NCBI GenBank assembly: GCA_020425125.1
Contig: JAGQRV010000024.1
Location: 1-55,299 of the forward strand
DNA from: Paracoccaceae bacterium
Lineage (GTDB): Bacteria > Pseudomonadota > Alphaproteobacteria > Rhodobacterales > Rhodobacteraceae
DNA length: 55,299 nt
Direction: 5' to 3'
The position numbers and the translations under genes were made by a program. Positions within the stretch are counted from its first letter, which is position 1; every line of letters begins with the position of its first letter. The notes below the pieces were generated by a model, which worked only from the letters and a program-made list of their open reading frames with translations, had not been told where the DNA came from and searched no databases. Below, in pieces: positions 17,410 through 25,977 of the stretch.

Positions 17410-18879
17410 TCAATCCTCCACGACATGGCGGGCGAATTCGGCTCGCCGCTCGGCCCATTTTTCCCGATCGATGCTGCCATCCGCAGCCAGACAGCCGACC
17501 GCGCCATAGGCCATCGCAAAGGCATGGTGCGTGTTGTCGTGTGCGAAAAGGCCCTGCCGTCCGAAATTGATCAGTCCGTCGAGGCCCAGGATCCACTCAT
17601 CCATCGTCTCGAAATTGGCCTGGTAGCCCAGATCGTAGACCGGGTAGGCGTGGCGCAGACGGCGGGTTTCGCAGCGGCGGACCGGAACCTTGACCGGTAG
17701 CCCGACGCCCTCCAGCCATCCGCAGAACGCTTCGCCCAGTTCGGCGTCGCTCATCGACCACCAGCGCTCGCCCGGATCGCAGGGCAGCTCGGCGCACAGC
17801 AGCGTCACGCCCTTCGGTTCGGTCGCGGCATTGTAGTTCTTCGGCTCCGACATCCGGCTGATCGGGATCGACAGTTCGGGGAAGTAGTGCGCGTCGAATT
17901 CTGTGAACCGGTCAGTTTCCAGGATCAGGTAGACGAGAATCATGCCGCGATAGCGGATAGCATCGGCCGCGGCGAGAACCTCGGGCGGTGCCGGCGGATC
18001 CATCAGCCGCACAAGCGTGGTGATCGGGATCGTGGACAGGACGCCTGCACTGTCGTGCCGCGTCTCCGCGCCGTCGTCGCCGGTCCAGATCGCGCTGACG
18101 CGATTGCCCTCCCGCTCGATCCGCCGGATCCGCGTGCCGAAACGGAATGCGGCCCCGCCCTTCTCGGCAGCCTGTGCCATCGCCTCTGAGATCTGCCCGA
18201 AGCCGCGCCGCGGATAGTAGAACCGACCGGTTGTCGGGCTGCGCAGGCCGGGCAGCATCCGCAGCATCTTGCCGAGAATCTTGCCCACCGAGCTGCCGGA
18301 CACGCGCCGTTCCGCCAGAGTCACCGCAAGATGATCCGGGTCGAGACCCCAGAGCTTCTTCACATAGGGAAAGTAGAAGTTTTCCGAAATCGTCGCGCCG
18401 AGGCCGTCATAGAGAACGCTCGAGAAGGTTGGCGCGCCAGTGCGCTTGCGGCGCAGAGGCTTGAGCGCCGTGTCCGCCAGCAGCGACGCCGCGAAGGGCA
18501 CGGGCAGCCGGGTCAGCGCATCGCCGATCTTGAGCGGGAAATGGATCCAGCGCCCGCCGAGGCGGATCCGCCCGTGGCGCGGCCTGAGCAGAAGATCAGG
18601 GCCCAGCAGCGCCTTCACGTCCGCAAGCACGTCGGGATCCGCCACCGGGTGAAACCGGTGCGATCCGAAATCGCACCAGATGCCTTCGATCATGAACGAC
18701 GCCGAATTGCCGCCGGCCACCGGCGCCGCCTCCAGCACTTCGACGGCCTCCGGTTTCGGCTGCCGCCGGCTCAGCGCATAGGCCGCGGCAATGCCTGCCG
18801 GCCCGGCGCCCAGGACGTGAAACGGGCTGGTGCGTTGCGCCCCCGTGCCCATGTCGCGCATCGATTCGTATTCGACCAC
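17410..18879 (-). CDS. FAD-dependent oxidoreductase, second UGM/protoporphyrinogen-oxidase-like protein
   Basis: A protein of about 489 residues related to the one at 5413-6903. It shows FHVLGAGPAGIAAAYAL, an acidic VEVLEAAPVAGGNSASF, the DFGSHRFHP counterpart of IGGHRFFTK, and a C-terminal INFGRQGLFAHDNTHHA in place of TVGRNGLHRYNNQDHSM. A GTG at 18879 is preferred because GGAG lies 8 bases upstream; an ATG at 18861 is the alternative, without a visible ribosome-binding site. The open frame runs on to 19809 but that part is antisense-like noise over the YbhN gene. The substrate is unknown. It sits between a membrane YbhN-like gene and the deacetylase. Confidence 0.8.
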   Translation of the reverse strand: MVEYESMRDMGTGAQRTSPFHVLGAGPAGIAAAYALSRRQPKPEAVEVLEAAPVAGGNSASFMIEGIWCDFGSHRFHPVADPDVLADVKALLGPDLLLRPRHGRIRLGGRWIHFPLKIGDALTRLPVPFAASLLADTALKPLRRKRTGAPTFSSVLYDGLGATISENFYFPYVKKLWGLDPDHLAVTLAERRVSGSSVGKILGKMLRMLPGLRSPTTGRFYYPRRGFGQISEAMAQAAEKGGAAFRFGTRIRRIEREGNRVSAIWTGDDGAETRHDSAGVLSTIPITTLVRLMDPPAPPEVLAAADAIRYRGMILVYLILETDRFTEFDAHYFPELSIPISRMSEPKNYNAATEPKGVTLLCAELPCDPGERWWSMSDAELGEAFCGWLEGVGLPVKVPVRRCETRRLRHAYPVYDLGYQANFETMDEWILGLDGLINFGRQGLFAHDNTHHAFAMAYGAVGCLAADGSIDREKWAERRAEFARHVVED

Positions 18880-18884
18880 TGGAA

Positions 18885-19853
18885 TCACTCCACGGGCATG
18901 GCCGGGCGCAGTTTCGCCCCCGACAGTGTCAGAACGAGACCGCCAAGTCCCCCGGTCAGGAACAGGACCGCCTGCCAGGCAAGGCCCGCGGTCACGACAT
19001 GCGCCGCATCCGCGCCATAGGGCGCCAGCAGCGCGGCAAGCGTCGCCTCGCGCAGACCCAGGCCGCCCAGCGAGACCGGCAGTACGGCGATCACCTTTGC
19101 CAGCGCCCAGGCGAAAGCCCAGGCAGCAAGCGGCACGGTCACGCCCACCGACTTGGCGAACAGGTAATTGAGAACAATAAAGCCGCCCTGCACCAGAACC
19201 GAGATGCCGAGCGTCACGAAGAGGAGGCCCGGCGCACGTCCGAGCCGCGTCAGGGCTGCGGCCAGATTCAGTGCGTGGGCGTGGCCGGGAAGCCGCGGGA
19301 ACCGCTCCGCCAGCCAGAGCAGCACCCAGGGCAGCACATAAAAGACGGAGAGTCCGGCCAGCAGCACGAGCCCGAGGGCCATCACGGCCATGCGTCCGCC
19401 ATCTCCGGCGTCGTCGGACAGCGCGAGCCCGGTGAGGCACAGGCAGGCCAGCGCCACCATGTCGATCAGCCGGTCGGCCGCCGCGCCGGCGGCGACCTTG
19501 CCGAAATCGCGCAGGCTGGCATAGGCGATCGCCGCGCGCACCGTATCTCCGCCTGCGGCGCCCGGCAGGCACAGATTGGCGGTGAGGCCCGCGAAATGCG
19601 CCCGAAGCGCAACGGGAAACCGCAAGGCCCGATGCAGGATGTTCCACCACTTCGCGGCCGCCACCACGTGACCGGCAACAAAGAGCGCGAAGACGGCCAG
19701 GAACAGGGCGGGCGGGATACGGGCGAAGCCCTCGATGATGGCCTCGCGGGGGACCATCCAGAAGATCACACCCAAGATTGTCGCCGAGCCCGCAGCGCGG
19801 ACGATCCACTTCCTGAGCGCAGGGGACACGGTCGCGGATCGCGCCATCGTCAC
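18885..19853 (-). CDS. YbhN/AglD-type flippase-like membrane protein (UPF0104)
   Basis: A 322-residue protein with 7-8 hydrophobic segments of the lysylphosphatidylglycerol-synthase transmembrane family. It has AGHVVAAAKWWNILHRAL near residue 60, the conserved LPGAAGGDTVRA near 95, ADRLIDMVAL near 128 and LPVSLGGLGLREATL near 260. Family members without the C-terminal MprF synthase domain, as here, occur beside polyprenyl-phosphate glycosyltransferases and are suspected lipid flippases or regulators. The start overlaps the stop of the DPM-like GT2 gene by 4 bp (ATGA), so the two are likely translated together. Confidence 0.8.
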   Translation of the reverse strand: MTMARSATVSPALRKWIVRAAGSATILGVIFWMVPREAIIEGFARIPPALFLAVFALFVAGHVVAAAKWWNILHRALRFPVALRAHFAGLTANLCLPGAAGGDTVRAAIAYASLRDFGKVAAGAAADRLIDMVALACLCLTGLALSDDAGDGGRMAVMALGLVLLAGLSVFYVLPWVLLWLAERFPRLPGHAHALNLAAALTRLGRAPGLLFVTLGISVLVQGGFIVLNYLFAKSVGVTVPLAAWAFAWALAKVIAVLPVSLGGLGLREATLAALLAPYGADAAHVVTAGLAWQAVLFLTGGLGGLVLTLSGAKLRPAMPVE

Positions 19854-20749
19854 GGCCGCAGATGCAGGCGGGAGATCATGTCGGCGATCAGTCCGAGCGA
19901 CCAGATCATGATCGCCGCAAGGAAGGCGAAGATCGCGGACTCGCTGAGGTTCATCTGCGTGATGTCATAGACCGACTTCACAATCCCCAACCCGAACAGA
20001 GCGAGACCCAGGGGAATGAACACACGGAGCGGATTGAACAAAGTGATGACCCGCAGGATCAGGATCGTGAAGTTGATGAAGTCCATAGGCCGGATCTTCG
20101 ATCGGCCGACGCGGCGGCCGTACTCGATCGGGGTATAGATCATCCGCTTTCCGTTGCACGACATGCAGAGCGTGATCGTCGTCGTGAACGAGAAGTTCTG
20201 CGGCAGCAGCGGCAGGAACGGGATCAGTTCCGACCGGCGGAACACACGGAGGCCTGAATTCAGGTCGTTGAGCTTGCGGTCGGCGAGGAACGAGGCAAGG
20301 TGGTTGAGGATGAACTTGGCCGGCCGCCGGACGAGAGGCACGTTCTTCATCGCGGCGCCGCGGTCGCCCACCACCATGTCCTGATGGCGGCAGAGTGCGA
20401 GCATCTGCGGCAGGTAACGTGCCGGGTAGGTCCCGTCGGCATCAAGGATCGCCACGTAGTCGTATTGCGCCCGCTTCACGCCTCGCTTCAGCGTTGCGCC
20501 ATAACCGGAATTGACGTCGTTCCAGTCAACGATGGCGCCGGAGGCGATCGCCTCGGCCCGGGTGCTGTCCTCCGACCCGTCGTCCACAACGATGATCTCG
20601 TAGTCGATCCCGAGGGGCGCGAGATTGGCGCGCACGTCCTCGACTGTGGAACGTACGGCACCGTGTTCGTTGTAGGCGGGGATGACCACACTGAGCGACA
20701 TCCCGGTGACACTTTCGGCGTCGGCCATGGCAATGTTCATGCCGTCCAT
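19850..20749 (-). CDS. GT2 glycosyltransferase with C-terminal membrane helices (polyprenyl-phosphate sugar synthase-like)
   Basis: A 299-residue GT-A enzyme. SVVIPAYNEHGAV, VVDDGSEDST and LDADGTYP are the GT2 nucleotide and metal motifs. Two hydrophobic helices near the C-terminus (VFIPLGLALFGLGIV and IFAFLAAIMIWSLGLI) match dolichyl/undecaprenyl-phosphate mannose or glucose synthases. The likely product is a polyprenyl-phosphate monosaccharide that could feed the GT-C enzyme at 10789. The start at 20749 (MDGMNIAM) is chosen for an AAGGAAGG ribosome-binding site; an in-frame ATG at 20770 exists. It is coupled to the YbhN-like gene. Confidence 0.85.
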   Translation of the reverse strand: MDGMNIAMADAESVTGMSLSVVIPAYNEHGAVRSTVEDVRANLAPLGIDYEIIVVDDGSEDSTRAEAIASGAIVDWNDVNSGYGATLKRGVKRAQYDYVAILDADGTYPARYLPQMLALCRHQDMVVGDRGAAMKNVPLVRRPAKFILNHLASFLADRKLNDLNSGLRVFRRSELIPFLPLLPQNFSFTTTITLCMSCNGKRMIYTPIEYGRRVGRSKIRPMDFINFTILILRVITLFNPLRVFIPLGLALFGLGIVKSVYDITQMNLSESAIFAFLAAIMIWSLGLIADMISRLHLRP

Positions 20750-20801
20750 GGGGCCTTCCTTTCCACGCATTTCAGTCCTCGCGGTGCGTCTGCCCGGCGC
20801 C

Positions 20802-21893
20802 TCATGGCACGTGCAGGCGGTTCTTCACGCCGAGGACATGGAACTCGAACAGGCACCACGAATAGGCGCCGGCGGAATAGACATAGTAGAGCTGGTGGTA
20901 GAGGAACGCCCGCAGCGCGAAGAGCGGACCGCCATTGGCGTTCATGAAGCGCAGCAGCGGCCAGTTCAGCAGCGCGGCGAGCGCAAGAAGCCCCAGCGTG
21001 ACCATCCAGGCGCCGGACAGGAACAGCGCAAATGGCAGCGAGCAGAGCAGAAGCCCGGCGACGCCGGCACGCAGCCGCTCCGCCCGTCCGACGTTCAGTT
21101 CGTCCACAAGACCGCCCCGGTTGATCATGAGGCGCGACCAGGGCAGCGCGCGCCGGAAGATATCGGTGAAGATCGCGTTCCGGATCGTCCAGACCTTCAG
21201 GTGCTTGGCCTGCAGTTCCGGTTCCACCCGGATCAGGCCACCGGCCCGCACGATCCGCTCTCCAAGTTCGATATCCTCGATCGACGGAACCTTGTAGGTA
21301 TCCACGTCGAAACCGCCGATCTGACGGAACGTGTCCGCCCGGACCGCCCCGCAGCCGGCCCAGAAGGTCGTCGCGGTGTCCCGGGCGCGCTGGTGATAGT
21401 ACCGGTGCATCAGGTTCTTGTAGCGCGAGAACCAAGGCTGCCCTTCGGGCGTGGTGTCATAGGAGCCGAACACAGCCTGGATTCGCGGATCGGCGAAGGC
21501 CCTGCGGATCGTTGCGGGACCGCCGGGCCACGCGATCACGTCGGAATCGACGAACCACAGGATGTCGCCCCTGGCGTGTTCGGCGGCAAGATTGCGCGCG
21601 GCTCCGGGGCCGCCATTGACCGGCGTGGTCAGAACCCCGGCTCCCATCTGCCGCGCAAGGCCAGCGGTTCCGTCGGGCGAGCGGTCATCGACCACAATCA
21701 CCTCGTCGACCTCGCCTGCCGCCTGCATCGCCATCAGCGGAGCCAGCACCTTCGGCAGCAAGTGTTCGGCGCGGTAGGCCGGCATCACCACGCTGATGGT
21801 CAGGCGCCGCTCCGCGACGTCGCCCTTCGCCTCGCTGGCTGCTTCTTCGGTATCGGCCTGTTGCCGCATGGCGGCTGCCCCAAGACCCGTCAT
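20802..21893 (-). CDS. GT2 glycosyltransferase with C-terminal hydrophobic region
   Basis: A glycosyltransferase of about 363 residues. Motifs are ISVVMPAYRAEHLL, VVDDRSPDGTA, the metal site WFVDSDVIAW near residue 112, and SIEDIELGERIVRAG near 200 (the ED motif of the acceptor site). The C-terminal 90 residues contain two or three membrane segments around GVAGLLLCSLPFALFL and LLALAALLNWPLL. The start at 21893 (MTGLGAAAM) has GAGGTG upstream; an in-frame ATG at 21962 would add 23 residues and lie 12 bp from the UXS stop. Donor and acceptor are unknown. The enzyme would extend the glycan at the cytoplasmic membrane face. Confidence 0.85.
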   Translation of the reverse strand: MTGLGAAAMRQQADTEEAASEAKGDVAERRLTISVVMPAYRAEHLLPKVLAPLMAMQAAGEVDEVIVVDDRSPDGTAGLARQMGAGVLTTPVNGGPGAARNLAAEHARGDILWFVDSDVIAWPGGPATIRRAFADPRIQAVFGSYDTTPEGQPWFSRYKNLMHRYYHQRARDTATTFWAGCGAVRADTFRQIGGFDVDTYKVPSIEDIELGERIVRAGGLIRVEPELQAKHLKVWTIRNAIFTDIFRRALPWSRLMINRGGLVDELNVGRAERLRAGVAGLLLCSLPFALFLSGAWMVTLGLLALAALLNWPLLRFMNANGGPLFALRAFLYHQLYYVYSAGAYSWCLFEFHVLGVKNRLHVP

Positions 21894-21974
21894 GGCGGTC
21901 ACCTCAGAAACCAGCGGCGTGTGCACCCGCCTGGACTCGGCCGGGCGCGCGACGCAATACATAGGGAATGGCGG

Positions 21975-22979
21975 TCACGACGCTTCTCCCACCGCAGAGC
22001 CGATATGCCCCCCTGCGGTCAGCAGACGGTCGAAATACCCGATCGTGGCATCAAGGCCCTCGGAGAGGGTCACCTTCGGCTCCCAGCCCATGATCCGACG
22101 GGCGAAGGATATGTCGGGCTGCCGCTGCATGGGATCGTCGCTCGGCAACGGCTCGAAGACCAGCTTCGACCGCGACCCGGTCTTCGCGATCACCGCTTCG
22201 GCCAGTTCCCGAATGGTCATCTCGGCCGGATTGCCGATATTCATCGGACCGGTAATCTCGGACGGGGTCTCCATCAGGCCGGCCAGGCCGTCGATCATGT
22301 CCGACACGAAGCAGAACGAGCGGGTCTGCTTGCCCTCGCCATAGATCGTGATCGGCCGCCCTTCCAGCGCCTGAATGATGAAGTTCGACACCACACGCCC
22401 GTCCTGCGGATGCATGCGCGGCCCGTAAGTGTTGAAAATCCGTGCGACCTTGATCTCCAGCCGGTGCTGGCGGTGATAGTCGAAGAACAGCGTCTCGGCG
22501 CAGCGCTTGCCCTCGTCATAGCACGACCGCCGCCCGATCGGATTCACGTTGCCCCAATAGGCTTCGGTCTGAGGATGGATCGTCGGATCGCCGTAGACTT
22601 CCGAGGTCGAGGCCTGCAGGACGCGGGCCCGCAGCCGCTTTGCCAGGCCGAGCATGTTGATCGCACCGTGCACCGACGTCTTGGTCGTCGCAACCGGGTC
22701 ATACTGGTAGTGGATCGGCGAGGCCGGACAGGCGAGGTTGTAGATCTGGTCGACCTCGACATAGAGCGGAAAGGTCACGTCGTGGCGCATCAGCTCGAAG
22801 CGCGGATTCTCCAGAAGATGTGCGACGTTCTGGCGCCGGCCGGTATAATAGTTGTCGACGCAAAGCACCTCGTGTCCGAAGCCCAGAAGACGTTCGCAGA
22901 GATGCGATCCAAGGAAACCCGCGCCGCCCGTGACCAATACCCGCTTCGCGCTTACACTCATAAGTCCAATCCGTTTCAT
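21975..22979 (-). CDS. uxs: UDP-glucuronate decarboxylase (UDP-xylose synthase)
   Basis: A 334-residue extended [20 protein letters not shown] binds NAD, and the long conserved UXS segment [16 protein letters not shown] followed by [18 protein letters not shown] is almost diagnostic. STSEVYGDP and YDEGKR supply the S-Y-K catalytic set, and [15 protein letters not shown] is typical. It converts UDP-glucuronate to UDP-xylose and CO2, so xylose is a probable building block. No clear UDP-glucose dehydrogenase of the FGGSCFPKD type is in the window. Starts at 22994, 22979 and 22961 are all possible. It heads the leftward eight-gene glycan set. Confidence 0.9.
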   Translation of the reverse strand: MKRIGLMSVSAKRVLVTGGAGFLGSHLCERLLGFGHEVLCVDNYYTGRRQNVAHLLENPRFELMRHDVTFPLYVEVDQIYNLACPASPIHYQYDPVATTKTSVHGAINMLGLAKRLRARVLQASTSEVYGDPTIHPQTEAYWGNVNPIGRRSCYDEGKRCAETLFFDYHRQHRLEIKVARIFNTYGPRMHPQDGRVVSNFIIQALEGRPITIYGEGKQTRSFCFVSDMIDGLAGLMETPSEITGPMNIGNPAEMTIRELAEAVIAKTGSRSKLVFEPLPSDDPMQRQPDISFARRIMGWEPKVTLSEGLDATIGYFDRLLTAGGHIGSAVGEAS

Positions 22980-23215
22980 GTCCCGGTCCGACATTCCTCG
23001 CGTCCCGTCTTGACGCCAGAAGGTGAAGACCGGGATAACCGCGCCAAATTCGGCAGGGTCGTCCGCGAACGTCCTACACTACAATGCTGCCCCTGCGAAC
23101 GGAAATCAAACGACTGCCTTGCAGCCGCAGAATCCGTGCGGGGACGTGTCTTCAATACCGCCAAGTTGCCACGACTGCAAAACGCGCGACAGAAGATAAT
23201 TACTGTAATCTTTCG

Positions 23216-24151
23216 TCAGTCGGGCGCCTGGATGAACTCGGCATCGTCGCCGGGCGGCAGGGCGAACCGGCCATGGGCCCAGTCGCCTTCCTTCCAGGCC
23301 GCCTTTGCCGCTTCGATTCTGTCCCGCGAGGACGCCACGAAATTCCACCAGATGTATCGCGGTCCGCCCAGCGTTTCGCCGCCCAGGGCCATCAGCCGCG
23401 CGCCCGACGGTCCTGCCGCAACGCTGATCCGGTCGCCGGGGCGAAACACCATCATGCGGCCGGCCTCGAACTCCTGACCGGAGATTCTGACCGTTCCTTC
23501 AATGATATAGAGACCCCGGTCCTCATGGTCGTCGGGCAGGGGGAGCACTGCGCCCGGGACCAGCACCGCATCGGCATAGAACATTTCGCTGAACGTCCTG
23601 ACCGGTGCCCGCTCACCCCAGGCCTGCCCAAGGATGAGCCGGACCTGCTTGCCCTCGGCGTCGAGAAACGGAAGCGCTTCTTGCCCATGGTGCTCGAAGC
23701 TGGCCGCGGAGTCCTCGGCTGACTCCGGCAAGGCGACCCAGGTCTGAATCCCGGCAAGCGTCGACGGTGCCGCGCGTGTCGCCGCGCTGGTCCGCTCCGA
23801 ATGGGTGACGCCGCGCCCGGCAACCATCCAGTTCACCTCTCCGGGATAGATCATCTGGTTGCTGCCGAGCGAATCACGATGCTGAAACTCGCCTTTAAGT
23901 AAATAGGTTACGGTGGCCAGCCCGATATGAGGATGTGGCCGCACATCGATCCCCTGTCCGGTAAGGAATTCCACGGGACCCATCTGGTCGAAGAAGATGA
24001 ACGGCCCCACCATCTGGCGACGCGGTGCCGGCAGGGCTCGACGCACCTCGAATCCGCCGAGGTCGCGGGCGCGCGGAATGATCAGCGTCTCGATCGCGTC
24101 CGCCCCGATTGCGTCGGGACATTGCGGATCGATTGCGGGGTTCCAGCTCAT
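23216..24151 (-). CDS. Pirin family protein
   Basis: A 311-residue bicupin. The N-terminal cupin has RPHPHIGLATVTYLLKGEF near residue 70 and GRGVTHSERT near 115, giving the three His and one Glu that bind iron in pirins. FIFFDQMGPVEF near residue 50 is also characteristic. Bacterial pirins are reported as quercetinase-like enzymes or redox-linked regulators; no specific role can be given here. It is followed 15 bp downstream of the GNAT gene stop, so the two may be co-transcribed. Confidence 0.9.
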   Translation of the reverse strand: MSWNPAIDPQCPDAIGADAIETLIIPRARDLGGFEVRRALPAPRRQMVGPFIFFDQMGPVEFLTGQGIDVRPHPHIGLATVTYLLKGEFQHRDSLGSNQMIYPGEVNWMVAGRGVTHSERTSAATRAAPSTLAGIQTWVALPESAEDSAASFEHHGQEALPFLDAEGKQVRLILGQAWGERAPVRTFSEMFYADAVLVPGAVLPLPDDHEDRGLYIIEGTVRISGQEFEAGRMMVFRPGDRISVAAGPSGARLMALGGETLGGPRYIWWNFVASSRDRIEAAKAAWKEGDWAHGRFALPPGDDAEFIQAPD

Positions 24152-24166
24152 GGCGGTTTCCCTCCC

Positions 24167-24466
24167 TTACGCCAGCACATCGGACCAATCGGGATGGCGG
24201 CGGAATTGAGATGCGGCATAGGGGCAGAGCGGCGTGATCCGGATCCCGTCGCGGCGGGCGTCTTCGACCGCGCGGGTTACCAGCGCGAGTCCGATCCCCT
24301 GGCCGCGATAGGCATCCGGCACTTCGGTATGATCGATGATGATCTGCTGCGTTCCCGCCTTCGAGAAGGTCATCAACGCCGGGGGATGAGCGGGATCCGG
24401 ATGGTAGACATAGCGACCCTTGGTGGGGCCGTCCTCGCGGCGAATCTCGGCGACAAGCTGAGCCAT
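24167..24466 (-). CDS. Small GNAT-family N-acetyltransferase
   Basis: A 99-residue single-domain protein of the YidJ/GCN5-related minimal family. DHTEVPDAYRGQGIGLALVTRAVEDARRDG spans the acetyl-CoA loop, with the pyrophosphate motif RGQGIG near residue 57, and it ends CPYAASQFRRHPDW as in these short acetyltransferases. The start at 24466 has AGGAGA seven bases upstream; the open frame runs further to 24556 without support. The substrate is unknown. Confidence 0.85.
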   Translation of the reverse strand: MAQLVAEIRREDGPTKGRYVYHPDPAHPPALMTFSKAGTQQIIIDHTEVPDAYRGQGIGLALVTRAVEDARRDGIRITPLCPYAASQFRRHPDWSDVLA

Positions 24467-24610
24467 CGGAGTCTCCTGATGCTGTGCACAGACTACACGT
24501 GGCGCATCTCGCCCCAAAGTCACACCGGCAAACGTGTCATGTGCGAAATCCCACACGATATCGCCAGATCAAGGTTAATTGCTCTCTGGTACAGGCTTGC
24601 CAGCGATTGT

Positions 24611-24640
24611 CCTGCGCGGCGGTCGACGCCGCCGCGCAGG
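24611..24640 (-). terminator. Hairpin downstream of cydX
   Basis: CCTGCGCGGCGG and CCGCCGCGCAGG form a perfect 12-bp stem around a TCGACG loop, 22 bases after the cydX stop. There is no T run, so it is either a transcript-stabilising hairpin or a terminator of the kind that needs help. It most likely marks the end of the cyd operon. Confidence 0.55.
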
Positions 24641-24662
24641 CTCGGTGTTTCACCGGTCACCG

Positions 24663-24800
24663 TCAGCGGCGCGGCACGTCCTTTGGCTTTTCGGACATCT
24701 TGGGCGAGGCCTGCTGTTCCATGACCTCGTACCACATGGCGTTCAGCACTGCGAAGGCCGCGGCGAGCGGCAGTCCCAGGAGCCAGGCAAAATACCACAT
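24663..24800 (-). CDS. cydX: Cytochrome bd oxidase small subunit
   Basis: A 45-residue peptide read directly from the minus strand. It begins MWYFAWLLGLPLAAAFAVLN, the conserved single-helix CydX pattern (MWYFAW then a membrane span), followed by AMWYEVMEQQ and a charged tail. CydX stabilises the haem core of cytochrome bd beside CydA and CydB. It starts 15 bp after the cydB stop with AGAAGGAA upstream, so it is the last gene of the cyd operon. It falls below common gene-length cut-offs and is easy to miss. Confidence 0.9.
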   Translation of the reverse strand: MWYFAWLLGLPLAAAFAVLNAMWYEVMEQQASPKMSEKPKDVPRR

Positions 24801-24815
24801 CTGCGTGTTCCTTCT

Positions 24816-25970
24816 TCAGTAGGAATGACCTTCGCCCCTGGCGATGGCCTCTTCGTCGACCTTTCCCCAGAGCACGCTGTAGACCCATGTGGTGTAGGCC
24901 AGGATGATCGGCAGGAAAACGCCGGTGACCACAAGCATGACGAACAGCGTCAACTGGCTCGACGACGCGTCCCAGACGGTCAGGCTGGAATTCGGGTCAA
25001 GCGACGACGGCAGGATGAACGGGAACATGGAGAGCCCCACGGTCGAGATGATCCCGAAGATCGACAGGGCGCTGGCGATCAGTCCGATCTCGCGGCGGTC
25101 CCGGAAGGCCACCAGAGCACCGAAGGCACCGGCCAGTCCGAGAACCGGCGCGACCAGCATCCAGGGGTGCACGCCATAGTTTGCGAACCATCCCCCGGAC
25201 ACCTGCTCCACCGTCTTTGCGAGCGGATTCGACGCGCCATCGTGCGGCATCGTCCCGACGACCCGGTAGGCATCAACGCCCAGCCAGAGCCAGACACCGC
25301 CAAGCACGAACAGGACCATCGTCGCGATCGCCGCAACGCTGCCGGCCTTGCGTGCCCGCTCCACCACCACACCGTCGGCCTTCAGCGCGATCCAGCCGGC
25401 GCCATGCATGATCAGCATCGCAACCGACAGAAGCCCGCACAGAAGGCCGTAGGGATTGAGAAGTTCCAGAAGCGTGGTCCCGTCATAGATGATCCGCAGG
25501 TCGGATTCGAAATGGAACGGCACACCCTGAAGCACGTTGCCGACCGCCACGCCCATGACCAGCGCCGGAACCAGACCGCCGACGAACAGCGCCCAATCCC
25601 AGGTCTGGCGCCAGACCGGGCGTTCGCGCTTCGAGCGATACTTGAAGCCGACCGGCCGGAGGATCAGCGCGAAGAGGATCGCGAACATCGCGAGATAGAA
25701 GCCCGAGAACGAGACCGCGTATAGCGGCGGCCAGGCGGCGAAGATCGCACCGCCGCCGAGGATCAGCCAGACCTGGTTGCCCTCCCAGACCGGACCGACC
25801 GTGTTCAGGACAACCCGGCGTTCCAGGTCGGTCCGGGCGACGAACGGAAGCAGCATCGCCGCGCCCAGATCGAACCCGTCCATGACCGCGAAGCCGATCA
25901 GCAGGACACCCAGAAGAACCCACCAGATCAGGCGCAAGGTTTCGTAGGAGATGAGGTCGTGAAGGATCAT
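24816..25970 (-). CDS. cydB: Cytochrome bd ubiquinol oxidase subunit II
   Basis: A 384-residue membrane protein of normal CydB length. It opens with [29 protein letters not shown], seen as [19 protein letters not shown], the conserved first helix. [19 protein letters not shown] near residue 55 and [15 protein letters not shown] near 112 are family hallmarks. With CydA it forms the quinol oxidase that reduces O2 to water with high affinity. The start at 25970 ([12 protein letters not shown]) lies 7 bp after the cydA stop; an AAGGAT-like site is weak. Confidence 0.95.
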   Translation of the reverse strand: MILHDLISYETLRLIWWVLLGVLLIGFAVMDGFDLGAAMLLPFVARTDLERRVVLNTVGPVWEGNQVWLILGGGAIFAAWPPLYAVSFSGFYLAMFAILFALILRPVGFKYRSKRERPVWRQTWDWALFVGGLVPALVMGVAVGNVLQGVPFHFESDLRIIYDGTTLLELLNPYGLLCGLLSVAMLIMHGAGWIALKADGVVVERARKAGSVAAIATMVLFVLGGVWLWLGVDAYRVVGTMPHDGASNPLAKTVEQVSGGWFANYGVHPWMLVAPVLGLAGAFGALVAFRDRREIGLIASALSIFGIISTVGLSMFPFILPSSLDPNSSLTVWDASSSQLTLFVMLVVTGVFLPIILAYTTWVYSVLWGKVDEEAIARGEGHSY

Positions 25971-25977
25971 GGCACTG

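Noticed and set aside
18880-19809. N-terminal extension of the FAD oxidoreductase frame to 799 codons
   Set aside because: The extra part overlaps the YbhN-like gene in another frame and has no flavoprotein content; the GxGPAG motif begins only after 18879.
20682-23477. Plus-strand open frame of 931 codons
   Set aside because: It covers two GT2/UXS genes in antisense; low-complexity composition and no domain seen.
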